From: an uncultured Clostridia bacterium
Lineage (GTDB): Bacteria > Bacillota > Clostridia > Christensenellales > Aristaeellaceae
Direction: 5' to 3'
Assembly (NCBI GenBank): GCA_945877525.1
Contig: CAMDVP010000155.1
Coordinates: 1-7,238 of the forward strand
DNA length: 7,238 nt
In this document: piece after piece, positions 1 through 5,845 of the stretch
How the letters are laid out: each line of letters opens with the position of its first letter
How positions within the stretch are numbered: the stretch's first letter is position 1
Made by a program: the position numbers and the translations under genes
Notes under the pieces: model-generated
What the model was told of the DNA's origin: nothing
Seen by the model: the letters and a program-made list of their open reading frames with translations, nothing else
The model's database searches: none

Positions 1-303
1 CTGGGCTTTATGCACGCGCACTATCTGGTGCTGGGCATGGCCATGTTCCTGCTGCTGGCGCTGCTTGAAAAGGCGTTTGCCTTCTCCGAAGAGAAGCATG
101 TCCGCTGGGCGGTAATCGTCTACCAGGCGGGCCTGAATGTAACCGAGCTGGGCTTCCTTCTGCGCGGACTGGCACAGGTGAGCGGCTCCGGCCTCAGCCG
201 CGGGCTGGATGCGTCCATCTCCGGCATTGCGGGGCTGGGACATATCGCCATGGGCGTAAGCATGATGGCGATGTTATTGTCGGTGCGCAGGCGCGCGGCA
301 TAA
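1..303 (+). CDS. DUF2871 family membrane protein, C-terminal part (5' end outside window)
   Basis: The reading frame is open from the first base (Leu-Gly-Phe before the first Met at 10) and stops with TAA at 301-303, so these 100 residues are the C-terminal part of a longer protein. The pattern of a His-x-His followed by a hydrophobic helix (HAHYLVLGMAMF), then an Ala-Leu-Leu-Glu-Lys turn, a second helix around Tyr-Gln-Ala-Gly, and the stretch GLDASISGIAGLGH before a last helix, matches my recollection of the DUF2871 family of small integral membrane proteins. Three membrane segments can be seen in the part present, at about residues 7-24, 36-58 and 75-95. The last residues are Arg-rich (RRRAA), which suggests a cytoplasmic C-terminus. 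The His residues in HAH and GLGH could bind heme or metal, but that is inference and the family's function is unknown to me. A terminator follows 10 nt after the stop. Confidence 0.8.
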   Translation: MGFMHAHYLVLGMAMFLLLALLEKAFAFSEEKHVRWAVIVYQAGLNVTELGFLLRGLAQVSGSGLSRGLDASISGIAGLGHIAMGVSMMAMLLSVRRRAA

Positions 304-313
304 TTCGTTTTCA

Positions 314-347
314 GGTCGGGGTCTTCGCGGCGCTCCGGCCTTTTTTT
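314..347 (+). terminator. Rho-independent terminator of the DUF2871 gene
   Basis: The arms GGTCGGGG (314-321) and CTCCGGCC (333-340) form an 8-bp stem with two G-U pairs and an 11-nt loop. Seven T residues follow directly at 341-347. It lies 10 nt after the stop of the plus-strand gene and points the right way. Read on the minus strand it has no T-tract, so it does not serve the barstar-like gene arriving from the right. I see no clear terminator for that gene in 348-426. Confidence 0.85.
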
Positions 348-426
348 GCGCTTGCTTCCGCCGCAGTTCCGTGCTGCATAGGGCTCATCTACTTCGCTGC
401 GCTGATTTCCCGGGCGGAGAATAGTA

Positions 427-675
427 TTACAGCCCGGTGACCCGGCCGCCCGCGTCCGCGATCACTGCGGCGCATACCTGCAATGCTCTGGCGGTATCGC
501 CATGGCCGGGGTCGAAAATGTGCAGATGGACTGGCTCCTGCCGCTCGGACAGGCAGTCGTAAAGGGCGTCGGCGTTCATGCCGTAGTGGGACGGCATGTG
601 CAAAAGCCGCCGGAGCGCCCGGTGCAGATCATCGGGCGCGGCATAGTCCGAACCAAAAAGATACAGGGTTTGCAT
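427..675 (-). CDS. Barstar-like RNase inhibitor family protein
   Basis: An 82-residue protein of the barstar fold; barstar binds and blocks the active site of barnase-type RNases in the cytoplasm. The diagnostic part is residues 16-43, where DLHRALRRLLHMPSHYGMN and then DALYDCLS line up with the barstar helix region DLHQTLKKELALPEYYGEN/DALWDCLT. By this hand alignment barstar Asp35 and Asp39, which contact barnase, are kept (Asp36 and Asp40). Tyr29 becomes His30, Trp38 becomes Tyr39, and the Glu76 position appears to be a Val, so the target may not be a classical barnase. No RNase gene is in the window. The ATG at 675 has an AGGAG site (684-688) with an 8-nt spacer. The gene starts 60 nt after the pyruvate kinase stop on the same strand, with no promoter I can see between them, so it is probably read from the pyk transcript. 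Its role is inferred only. Confidence 0.85.
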   Translation of the reverse strand: MQTLYLFGSDYAAPDDLHRALRRLLHMPSHYGMNADALYDCLSERQEPVHLHIFDPGHGDTARALQVCAAVIADAGGRVTGL

Positions 676-695
676 AGCGTTTTCTCCTATTGACA

Positions 696-736
696 GCCGT
701 CCCGCAAGCCATGCGGCCTGCGGGACGGCGCTTTTT
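696..736 (+). terminator. Strong hairpin between pyk and barstar-like gene, T-tract on the plus strand
   Basis: The arms GCCGTCCCGCA (696-706) and TGCGGGACGGC (719-729) pair perfectly over 11 bp. After one mismatch there are three more pairs (708-710 with 715-717) around an ATGC loop. A T-run (732-736) follows on the plus strand, so as a terminator it acts on rightward, antisense transcription and overlaps the end of pyk. In the direction of pyk and the barstar-like gene the hairpin is followed by TGTCAATAGG, which lacks a U-tract. There it may act only as an mRNA-stabilising or weakly terminating element. Confidence 0.6.
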
Positions 737-2487
737 CAGTTGCAGCTGACAGTGCCCTTCCGGGCGTCCAGGGTGACCACCGCGCCGGATTTCAGGATAG
801 ACGTGGCGTTCTGTGCGCCGATGATGACGGGAATGTCCAGGCTCATGCCGGCAATCACGCCGTGGCCGTCCATGTCGCCGTCCTCCAGAATCAACCCCGA
901 GGCCTTGCGCACCAGGGGCAGCATGTCGCGGTTTGTCTGACGGGCCACCAGAATCATGCCTGTCTGGAAATCATCCGCCGCCGATTCATAGCTTTCCACC
1001 ACCCGCAGGGGCGCGGTGACCCGGCTGCCGCATACGCCGGTGCCCCGCACCAGCATGTGCCCCACCACATGCACCTTCATCAGGTTGGTGGTGCCGGAAA
1101 TGCCAAGAGGCACGCCGGCGGTCAGCACCACCAGCTCGCCGTCGCAGATCAGCCCGGCCTTCACGGCGGCCTCCACCGCGTGGTCAAACAGGTCGTCGGT
1201 GTTCTTTTCCTCGGCGATAAGCAGGGGAGTCACGCCCCAGGAGAGGTTCAGCTGGCGGTACACCGTCTCGGAGGTGGTGCAGCCCACAATCTGGCAGTCG
1301 GGCCGGTAGCGGGAGATCATCCGGGCGGTGCTGCCGCTCTTGGTGACGGTGATGATGGCGCTGGCCTTCAGGTCGTGAGCCGAGGTCACCGTCGCGTGGC
1401 TGATGGCGGCGGTGATGTCTGTCTTGGCATTGAAGTTGGCGTTGGCGAAACGGTTGACATAGTTGATATCCGCCTCAGCCTTGAGGGCGATGCGGGACAT
1501 GGTCTCCACCGCCTCAATGGGGTACGCGCCCGCGGCGGTTTCGCCGGAGAGCATGATGGCGCTGGTGCCGTCATAGATGGCGTTGGCCACATCTGTGGCC
1601 TCGGCGCGGGTGGGGCGGGGATTCTTCATCATCGAGTCCAGCATCTGGGTGGCGGTGATCACGGGCTTGCCGGCGCGAACGCAGTCCTTGATGATGCGCT
1701 TTTGCAGGCCGGGTACGTCCTCCAGGGGAATTTCCACGCCCATGTCGCCCCGGGCGACCATGATACCGTCAGCCACGCGGAGAATTTCCTCCAGGTTTTC
1801 CACGCCCTCCATGTTTTCGATCTTGGCGATGATGGAAATGCTGTCGCAGTTCTTTTCCGCCATGATGTGGCGGATCTGCATGATGTCCTCGGCGCTGCGG
1901 GTGAAGGACGCGGCGATGAACTCAAAGCCGTTCTCGATGGCAAAGAGGATATCCTCCCGGTCCTTTTGGCTGATGAAGGGCATGGACAGGTGCGCGCCGG
2001 GGATGTTGACGCCCTTGCGGTTGGAAATGGCGCCGCCGTTGAGCACCTTGCAGCAGACCTCGGTGTCGGTGATATGCTCCACCGTCATGCCCACCAGACC
2101 GTCGTCGATGAGAATCACGCAGCCGGGCTTTACGTCCCGGGGCAGGTTTTGATAAGTGACGGACACCCGGGTCTCGTCGCCAACCACATCCTCGGTGGTC
2201 AGGGTGAACAGCTGCCCGGGCTCCAGGATCACGCGGTTTTCCGCAAAGCTGCCGATGCGGATTTCCGGGCCCTTGGTATCCAGCATGGTGGCGATGGGCA
2301 GGCCCAGCTCGTCCCGGAGGCGGCAGACCTCCCGATAACGCTTCAGATGATTCTCATGGGTGTCGTGGGAGAAATTGAAACGAGCCACATCCATGCCCGC
2401 CAGCATCAGCGGCTTCACAAGATCCTTTTCAAACAGATTTGGGCCCATTGTACATACGATCTTGGTCTTTCTCAAAGCGGTTGCCAT
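736..2487 (-). CDS. pyk: Pyruvate kinase with C-terminal PEP-utiliser-like extension
   Basis: The cytoplasmic enzyme makes pyruvate and ATP from phosphoenolpyruvate and ADP, the last step of glycolysis. The 583-residue product starts with KTKIVCTMGP and carries the family signatures: ARFNFSH (Arg36, Asn38, Ser40), LDTKGPEIR (69-77), the active-site IAKIENMEGV with catalytic Lys222 and Glu224, ARGDMGVE (metal ligand Asp248), and ITATQML (Thr280). Glu75 in the GPE motif is the residue type associated with potassium-dependent pyruvate kinases. The catalytic and allosteric domains end near residue 480. About 80 further residues (about 508-583, with GHGVIAGMSLDIPVIIGAQNA) form the extra domain related to PEP-utilising mobile domains, typical of Bacillota enzymes. 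I chose the ATG at 2487 because AGGAGG (2497-2502) stands 9 nt upstream; an in-frame ATG at 2550 lies upstream of the predicted transcription start. The gene has its own promoter, is divergent from the Big_2 gene, and is followed by the barstar-like gene. Confidence 0.97.
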   Translation of the reverse strand: MATALRKTKIVCTMGPNLFEKDLVKPLMLAGMDVARFNFSHDTHENHLKRYREVCRLRDELGLPIATMLDTKGPEIRIGSFAENRVILEPGQLFTLTTEDVVGDETRVSVTYQNLPRDVKPGCVILIDDGLVGMTVEHITDTEVCCKVLNGGAISNRKGVNIPGAHLSMPFISQKDREDILFAIENGFEFIAASFTRSAEDIMQIRHIMAEKNCDSISIIAKIENMEGVENLEEILRVADGIMVARGDMGVEIPLEDVPGLQKRIIKDCVRAGKPVITATQMLDSMMKNPRPTRAEATDVANAIYDGTSAIMLSGETAAGAYPIEAVETMSRIALKAEADINYVNRFANANFNAKTDITAAISHATVTSAHDLKASAIITVTKSGSTARMISRYRPDCQIVGCTTSETVYRQLNLSWGVTPLLIAEEKNTDDLFDHAVEAAVKAGLICDGELVVLTAGVPLGISGTTNLMKVHVVGHMLVRGTGVCGSRVTAPLRVVESYESAADDFQTGMILVARQTNRDMLPLVRKASGLILEDGDMDGHGVIAGMSLDIPVIIGAQNATSILKSGAVVTLDARKGTVSCN

Positions 2488-2545
2488 GGCACATCGCCTC
2501 CTGCAGATCAGTTGACGGGGAAAAGCAGCATACTTCCCCATATAC

Positions 2546-2574
2546 ATCATACACCATTTCGCCGTGCTTGTGAA
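2546..2574 (-). promoter_or_regulatory. Sigma-A-type promoter of pyk
   Basis: On the minus strand, TTCACA (2574-2569, 5 of 6 to TTGACA) is separated by 17 nt from TATGAT (2551-2546, 5 of 6 to TATAAT). Transcription would begin near 2539, giving a leader of about 52 nt before the ATG at 2487. No riboswitch-like structure is evident in that short leader. Confidence 0.75.
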
Positions 2575-2737
2575 GAATCGTCAGCAATTTCACAGGCATG
2601 GGCCGCTCCGCGCAGGCTGTGGGCAGAACTCCCGGATCAAAGGGTAGGATTCGCGTTTCATCCTGCCGTATGCATGATTTCCGGCCTGCCCTGTGAGCAT
2701 CCTGCCGGGGTGTTGGCAGGGGAGATGATTTGCCATC
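2575..2737. other. Non-coding core of the divergent pyk / Big_2 intergenic region
   Basis: The full gene-free stretch is 2488-2824 (337 bp), with a promoter at each side. The middle part shows no credible coding frame. It holds a 10-bp direct repeat CATCCTGCCG at 2659-2668 and 2698-2707 (39 bp apart, start to start). The second copy pairs in part with GGCAGG (2715-2720) to give a 6-bp stem CCTGCC/GGCAGG. The first copy is part of a small inverted repeat AGGAT/ATCCT (2646-2650 and 2660-2664). These could be regulator sites, but nothing identifies the regulator. Confidence 0.35.
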
Positions 2738-2766
2738 TGGACATGGAGCGGCATCTATGGTATAAA
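2738..2766 (+). promoter_or_regulatory. Sigma-A-type promoter with extended -10 for the Big_2 gene
   Basis: TGGACA (2738-2743, 5 of 6 to TTGACA) stands 17 nt before TATAAA (2761-2766, 5 of 6 to TATAAT). The TGG at 2758-2760 directly before the -10 fits the extended -10 pattern TGN. Transcription would begin near 2773, about 52 nt before the ATG at 2825. Confidence 0.75.
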
Positions 2767-2780
2767 TGAACTATCCAAAA

Positions 2781-2798
2781 ACAGACAGTCTGGTCTGT
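2781..2798 (+). repeat. Inverted repeat in the 5' leader of the Big_2 gene
   Basis: ACAGAC (2781-2786) and GTCTGT (2793-2798) are perfect inverted arms with a 6-nt centre. A second palindrome, CAGAC-A-GTCTG (2782-2792), overlaps the first. The site begins about 8 nt after the predicted transcription start and ends 26 nt before the start codon. It could be an operator that blocks early elongation or an RNA hairpin; the sequence alone does not decide. Confidence 0.45.
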
Positions 2799-2824
2799 AT
2801 GAACAATTGGGGGAGAAAAGGAAC

Positions 2825-4270
2825 ATGAGAAAAGCGGCGGGGTGGCTCCTGGTTCTTTGGGCTGCGCTTTGCTTGGCCTGCTGTGCGGCGGCTGAGAGCG
2901 CGATTGTTCTGGACATGGAACAGGTTACCATTGCAAAGGGAAAGACGGCCAAGCTTACGGCAACCCTGAATGACGGGGATAACCTCGGCAAGCCTCAGAA
3001 AACCGTGTGGAGCGTTGGGGACAAGACCATTGCGTCGGTCAGTGCCGGGACGGTCACGGGAAAAGGGGCGGGCATGACGGAGGTTACATGCACTATGACC
3101 TGGAAGGACGGAACGACCCTGTCTGCAAAGGCGGCGGTGGACGTTTATCTTCCCGTGACAAAGGTGACCCTCGACAGCAGGCTGACCGTGAATGTGGGCG
3201 ATACCGCAGCTCTGACGGCTGAGATCAAGCCTGCCGAGGCCCGCTACAATACGGTCACCTGGTCCACATCGGATCCGTCCATCGCAACCGTGGATGAAAA
3301 CGGCGTGGTCACCGGTGTGGCGGCGGGTAAGGTGAAAATCACCGCAACCTCCGACGAGCCTGTTCAGGGAAAGGCAAAGCCGAAGGCAGTTACCTGCAGC
3401 GTGACGGTCAATCAGGGTGCTCAGTCCCTGACCATGGAGGATTCCCAGATCACCATTGCGAAGGGCAAGTCGCAGAAGCTTGTTCCCACCGTCAGCCCGG
3501 ACACAACCTCCAACAAGAAGCTGACCTGGACCTCGTCCAACACCAAGGTTGCCACCGTCAGCGCCTCCGGCCAGGTGACCGGCAAGGGAACCGGCAGCTG
3601 CACCATCACAGCAGAAACCACGGACGGTACGGGGCTGAAGGCATCCGTCAATGTGACGGTGATTCAGGCCGTCACGGGCCTGAAGGTCAGCGGCGGCAAA
3701 AGCAAGGTGGCGGTTACCAACGGTGAAACCCTGGCCCTTGGGGTTACCGTGAGCCCCGCGGACGCCACGAATAAAGAGGTGATGTGGAGCAGCGACAATA
3801 TTGCCGTTGCCACGGTGGACCATGCAACAGGCGTTGTGACAGGCCAGTCGGTGGGCACCTGCAAAATCACGGCAAGAGCCATGGATGGCAGCAAAAAGAC
3901 CGCCGTCTATACAGTGATTGTGGAGCCGGAAATTCCGCTGGATGCCGTTACGTTTACCCGCTCGGGATACTTCGGCATGTACTATGAATTTGCCGTTACG
4001 TTCAAAAACGTTACCAAGACCCGCGCCGTGAAATACCTTGAATTTGATCTGAAATACGATTATTCCGGAAAAACCTATACACTCTACAGCTGCTATTCGG
4101 ATTCGGACAGGATCGGAGCGGGCTCGAAAAAGAAGGTCGGCTGGTGGGATAACATCGGCTACAAGCTCAGTTATTGCACGAATTTCCGGGTTTATCTGAA
4201 ATCCGTCCAATACGCAGATGGCACGTGGGACTTCTTCAGCGATAATAATCTGATCGGATGGTTCAACTGA
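2825..4270 (+). CDS. Secreted protein with four Big_2 (bacterial Ig-like) repeats and an unrecognised C-terminal domain
   Basis: A 481-residue exported protein. The N-terminus has Arg-Lys followed by a hydrophobic stretch (about 7-20) and Cys-Cys-Ala-Ala-Ala-Glu-Ser, so signal peptidase I would cut near Ala23. The neighbouring cysteines do not form a standard lipobox. Four tandem Big_2 domains follow, at about 28-112, 113-201, 202-285 and 286-369. Each has the pattern of a hydrophobic strand, a Gly-(Lys/Asp/Glu)-Thr/Ser turn, WS or WTSSN, (I/V)ATV, G-x-VTG and G-x-x-x-ITA. The C-terminal 110 residues are rich in Tyr, Phe and Lys and look like a beta-sheet domain; I cannot name it. There is no sorting motif or S-layer domain, so attachment to the surface is unknown. 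Big_2 domains usually serve adhesion or act as spacers. ATG 2825 is preferred because GGGGGAG lies 9 nt upstream; the TTG at 2807 overlaps that site. The gene has its own promoter and terminator. Confidence 0.85.
   Translation: MRKAAGWLLVLWAALCLACCAAAESAIVLDMEQVTIAKGKTAKLTATLNDGDNLGKPQKTVWSVGDKTIASVSAGTVTGKGAGMTEVTCTMTWKDGTTLSAKAAVDVYLPVTKVTLDSRLTVNVGDTAALTAEIKPAEARYNTVTWSTSDPSIATVDENGVVTGVAAGKVKITATSDEPVQGKAKPKAVTCSVTVNQGAQSLTMEDSQITIAKGKSQKLVPTVSPDTTSNKKLTWTSSNTKVATVSASGQVTGKGTGSCTITAETTDGTGLKASVNVTVIQAVTGLKVSGGKSKVAVTNGETLALGVTVSPADATNKEVMWSSDNIAVATVDHATGVVTGQSVGTCKITARAMDGSKKTAVYTVIVEPEIPLDAVTFTRSGYFGMYYEFAVTFKNVTKTRAVKYLEFDLKYDYSGKTYTLYSCYSDSDRIGAGSKKKVGWWDNIGYKLSYCTNFRVYLKSVQYADGTWDFFSDNNLIGWFN
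2906..3931 (+). repeat. Four tandem Big_2-encoding units
   Basis: The units of about 85-90 codons are diverged at DNA level but alike at protein level. The starts of units 1 and 3 remain closest: 2921-2954 and 3447-3480 both encode Gln-(Val/Ile)-Thr-Ile-Ala-Lys-Gly-Lys and both end at an AAGCTT-type sequence, which suggests a two-unit duplication at some point. Boundaries are approximate. Confidence 0.7.
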
Positions 4271-4289
4271 GCCGGAATGCCAAGGGAAA

Positions 4290-4318
4290 GGGGCCGGATC
4301 CATGATGGATCCGGCCCC
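4290..4318. terminator. Shared hairpin terminator between convergent genes
   Basis: GGGGCCGGATCC (4290-4301) and GGATCCGGCCCC (4307-4318) form a perfect 12-bp stem with a 5-nt ATGAT loop. It lies 19 nt after the Big_2 stop and 18 nt beyond the end of the gamma-like subunit gene. The minus-strand exit is followed by TTTCCCTTG and the plus-strand exit by AATGCTTT. The T-tracts are therefore weak, but the stem is very stable and placed for bidirectional use. Confidence 0.7.
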
Positions 4319-4336
4319 AATGCTTTAGAAAAGACG

Positions 4337-4546
4337 TTATTTGGCAAACTTCTGCATGAGCTTGATGGTCAGGTAGAACAGGCACAACACCAGGAACACG
4401 CCGGCCAGACCCGCGGCCGTGACAATCAGACCCTTGGTCATCAGGGACATGGGCGACTGCACCACGACTTGCGTCACGGCATCCGCGCCGCCGATGACCT
4501 CCGCAGAGGCGGAGGAGATAAGCAGGGACAACAGCTTTTTCATCAT
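4337..4546 (-). CDS. Small OadG-like (gamma) subunit of a sodium-pumping decarboxylase
   Basis: A 69-residue protein with one clear membrane helix at about 38-61, where the pattern KGLIVTAAGLAGVFLVLC, FYLTIKLMQKF matches the N-terminal membrane part of oxaloacetate decarboxylase gamma chains. In that complex the gamma chain anchors and assembles the alpha and beta subunits. The long C-terminal tail of classical OadG, including its metal-binding end, is missing, so this is a short form. Residues 3-15 (Lys-Lys, then a short hydrophobic run, then Ser-Ala-Ser-Ala) faintly resemble a signal peptide. The gene follows the beta subunit stop by 12 nt. The sequence GAGAGGAGG, which overlaps that stop, serves as ribosome binding site, so the two are probably translationally coupled. 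Two adjacent ATGs (4546 and 4543) are possible; the second has the better 8-nt spacing. Confidence 0.8.
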   Translation of the reverse strand: MMKKLLSLLISSASAEVIGGADAVTQVVVQSPMSLMTKGLIVTAAGLAGVFLVLCLFYLTIKLMQKFAK

Positions 4547-4558
4547 TGTTTCCTCCTC

Positions 4559-5761
4559 TCAGCCCAGGAGCATGGTGACCAGGGTAATCACCATACCGCC
4601 CGCCACGATGGAGCCCAGCTGGCCCGACACGTTGGCACTGGTGGCCTGCATGAGAATAAAGTTGCTGGGATCCTCCTTCAGGGCCATTTTGGCAATCACG
4701 CGGCTGGACATGGGGAAGGCTGAAATGCCCGCCGCGCCAATCATGGGGTTGACCTTCTTCTTGCGGAAGAGGTTCATCAGCTTGGCGAACAGCACGCCCC
4801 CCGCGGTGTCGAACACGAAGGCCACCAGCCCCAGGGCCATGATGAGCAGCGTATCCACCCGCAGGAAATTCTCCGCGACCATGGTGGAGCCGATGGTCAG
4901 CCCCAGGAGGATGGTCACCAGGTTGGCCAGCTCATTCTGCGCGGTTTTGCTCAGGCGCTCCAGCACGCCGCACTCGCGAATCAGGTTGCCGAACATCAGG
5001 CTGCCCACCAGCGGGGCGCTCATGGGCACCAGCACACCCGCCACCACCGTTACGATGATGGGAAACAGGATCAGCGTGGTTTTCGAGCAGCGATCCTCAT
5101 GATAGTCCATGCGGATCATGCGCTCCTCCTTCGTTGTCAGGGCGCGGATGACCGGCGGCTGAATCACGGGCACCAGGCTCATATAGCTGTAAGCCGCCAC
5201 GGAAATGGGGGCCATGTAGTTCTTCAGGGCGAAATGGTTGGCGACATACAGCGTGGTGGGGCCGTCCGCAGCGCCAATGATGCCAATGGCGCTGGCCAGC
5301 TTGAGGATGAGGTTTTCATCCCCGGCGGTTTCGGGCAGCAGCACGGGGATCAGCACCAGGCTGAGCAGGAACGTGGCGAAAATGCCGAACTGCGCCGCCG
5401 CACCGAAGAAAATCATGCTGGGATCCTTCAACAGGGGAGAAAAGTCGATCATGGCGCCCACGGCGATGAAAATCAGGATGGGGAACAGCTCGTTGGCAAT
5501 GCCGGCGTTGAACAAAACCGACAGAAAGCCGGGCTCCTCCGCCGTGCCCAGGGCGGAGGGCATCATCGTGGCCAGCACGGGGGGCAGGTTGGCCAGGATG
5601 CAGCCGAAGCCGATGGGCAACAGCAGCGAGGGCTCATAGTCCTTCTTCACCGCCAGGTAGATCAGCACCCCGGCAATGGCAAACATGGCCAGGGTTTTCA
5701 GGCCCGCTGCGGTAAACAGATAGGTTGCGCCGGAAAACAGCTCTGACAGGATGGCTTCCAT
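4559..5761 (-). CDS. oadB: Sodium ion-translocating decarboxylase, beta subunit (OadB/MmdB/GcdB family)
   Basis: A 400-residue integral membrane protein with about nine or more hydrophobic segments. It is the channel subunit that couples carboxybiotin decarboxylation to sodium export. The family hallmarks are present: SAIGIIGAADGPTTLYVAN (157-175) with Asp166, the counterpart of the essential membrane Asp203 of the Klebsiella enzyme; AYSYMSLVPVIQPP (190-203); and, near the end, GAAGISAFPMSSRV (342-355) and ATSANVSGQLGSIVAGG (373-389) with the conserved Asn and Ser of the second sodium-binding region. The length is close to that of known beta chains. The family does not show the substrate: oxaloacetate, methylmalonyl-CoA and glutaconyl-CoA decarboxylases share this subunit, so the symbol denotes the family. 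The start at 5761 has AGGA (5770-5773) with an 8-nt spacer. The gamma-like gene follows. The alpha carboxyltransferase and biotin carrier are not in the window. Confidence 0.95.
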   Translation of the reverse strand: MEAILSELFSGATYLFTAAGLKTLAMFAIAGVLIYLAVKKDYEPSLLLPIGFGCILANLPPVLATMMPSALGTAEEPGFLSVLFNAGIANELFPILIFIAVGAMIDFSPLLKDPSMIFFGAAAQFGIFATFLLSLVLIPVLLPETAGDENLILKLASAIGIIGAADGPTTLYVANHFALKNYMAPISVAAYSYMSLVPVIQPPVIRALTTKEERMIRMDYHEDRCSKTTLILFPIIVTVVAGVLVPMSAPLVGSLMFGNLIRECGVLERLSKTAQNELANLVTILLGLTIGSTMVAENFLRVDTLLIMALGLVAFVFDTAGGVLFAKLMNLFRKKKVNPMIGAAGISAFPMSSRVIAKMALKEDPSNFILMQATSANVSGQLGSIVAGGMVITLVTMLLG

Positions 5762-5803
5762 GGGAAACTTCCTCTCTTTCTCCGGAACGTCCGGGTCGGG
5801 GTG

Positions 5804-5837
5804 AAAAACTGCCCCGCGCCGTAAACGGTCGGGGCAG
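5804..5837 (-). terminator. Intrinsic terminator or attenuator between pfkA and the decarboxylase genes
   Basis: On the minus strand, CTGCCCCG (5837-5830) and CGGGGCAG (5816-5809) form a perfect 8-bp stem. Four more pairs (with one bulged base) close a TTTA loop, and five T residues (5808-5804) follow. It lies 8 nt after the pfkA stop. Only 42 nt remain between it and the beta subunit ATG, and I see no convincing -35/-10 pair there. The stretch includes a second small hairpin, CCGGA/TCCGG (5782-5794). Confidence 0.8.
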
Positions 5838-5845
5838 AAGGGAGC

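Noticed and set aside
2488..2550. Upstream start for pyruvate kinase at 2550, adding 21 residues
   Set aside because: The predicted -10 box covers 2546-2551, so this codon would not be on the main transcript. The ATG at 2487 has an ideal AGGAGG and begins right before the conserved KTKIVCTMGP.
862..2769. Plus-strand open frame of 635 codons across the pyruvate kinase gene
   Set aside because: It is antisense to a gene with unmistakable pyruvate kinase motifs, and its product is a His/Gly/Ala-rich string without domains, as expected from the complement of G+C-rich codons. It has no ribosome binding site of note.
2807..2824. TTG start for the Big_2 protein at 2807
   Set aside because: The six extra residues would include the ribosome binding site of the ATG at 2825, and they put charged residues ahead of a normal signal peptide start.
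2906..3931. CRISPR-like or transposon-like repeat in the Big_2 gene
   Set aside because: The repeats are long, diverged, in frame and encode Ig-like domains; there are no regular spacers, terminal inverted repeats or transposase.
2771..4303. Minus-strand open frame of 510 codons across the Big_2 gene
   Set aside because: It is antisense to a repeat protein with signal peptide, promoter, ribosome binding site and terminator. The frame stays open because the repeated codon pattern of the sense strand avoids stops in the complement.
5762..5803. TRAP binding site in the purine-rich leader of the beta subunit gene
   Set aside because: Only two GAG triplets are present near the ribosome binding site, far fewer than TRAP targets carry; this is ordinary Shine-Dalgarno composition.
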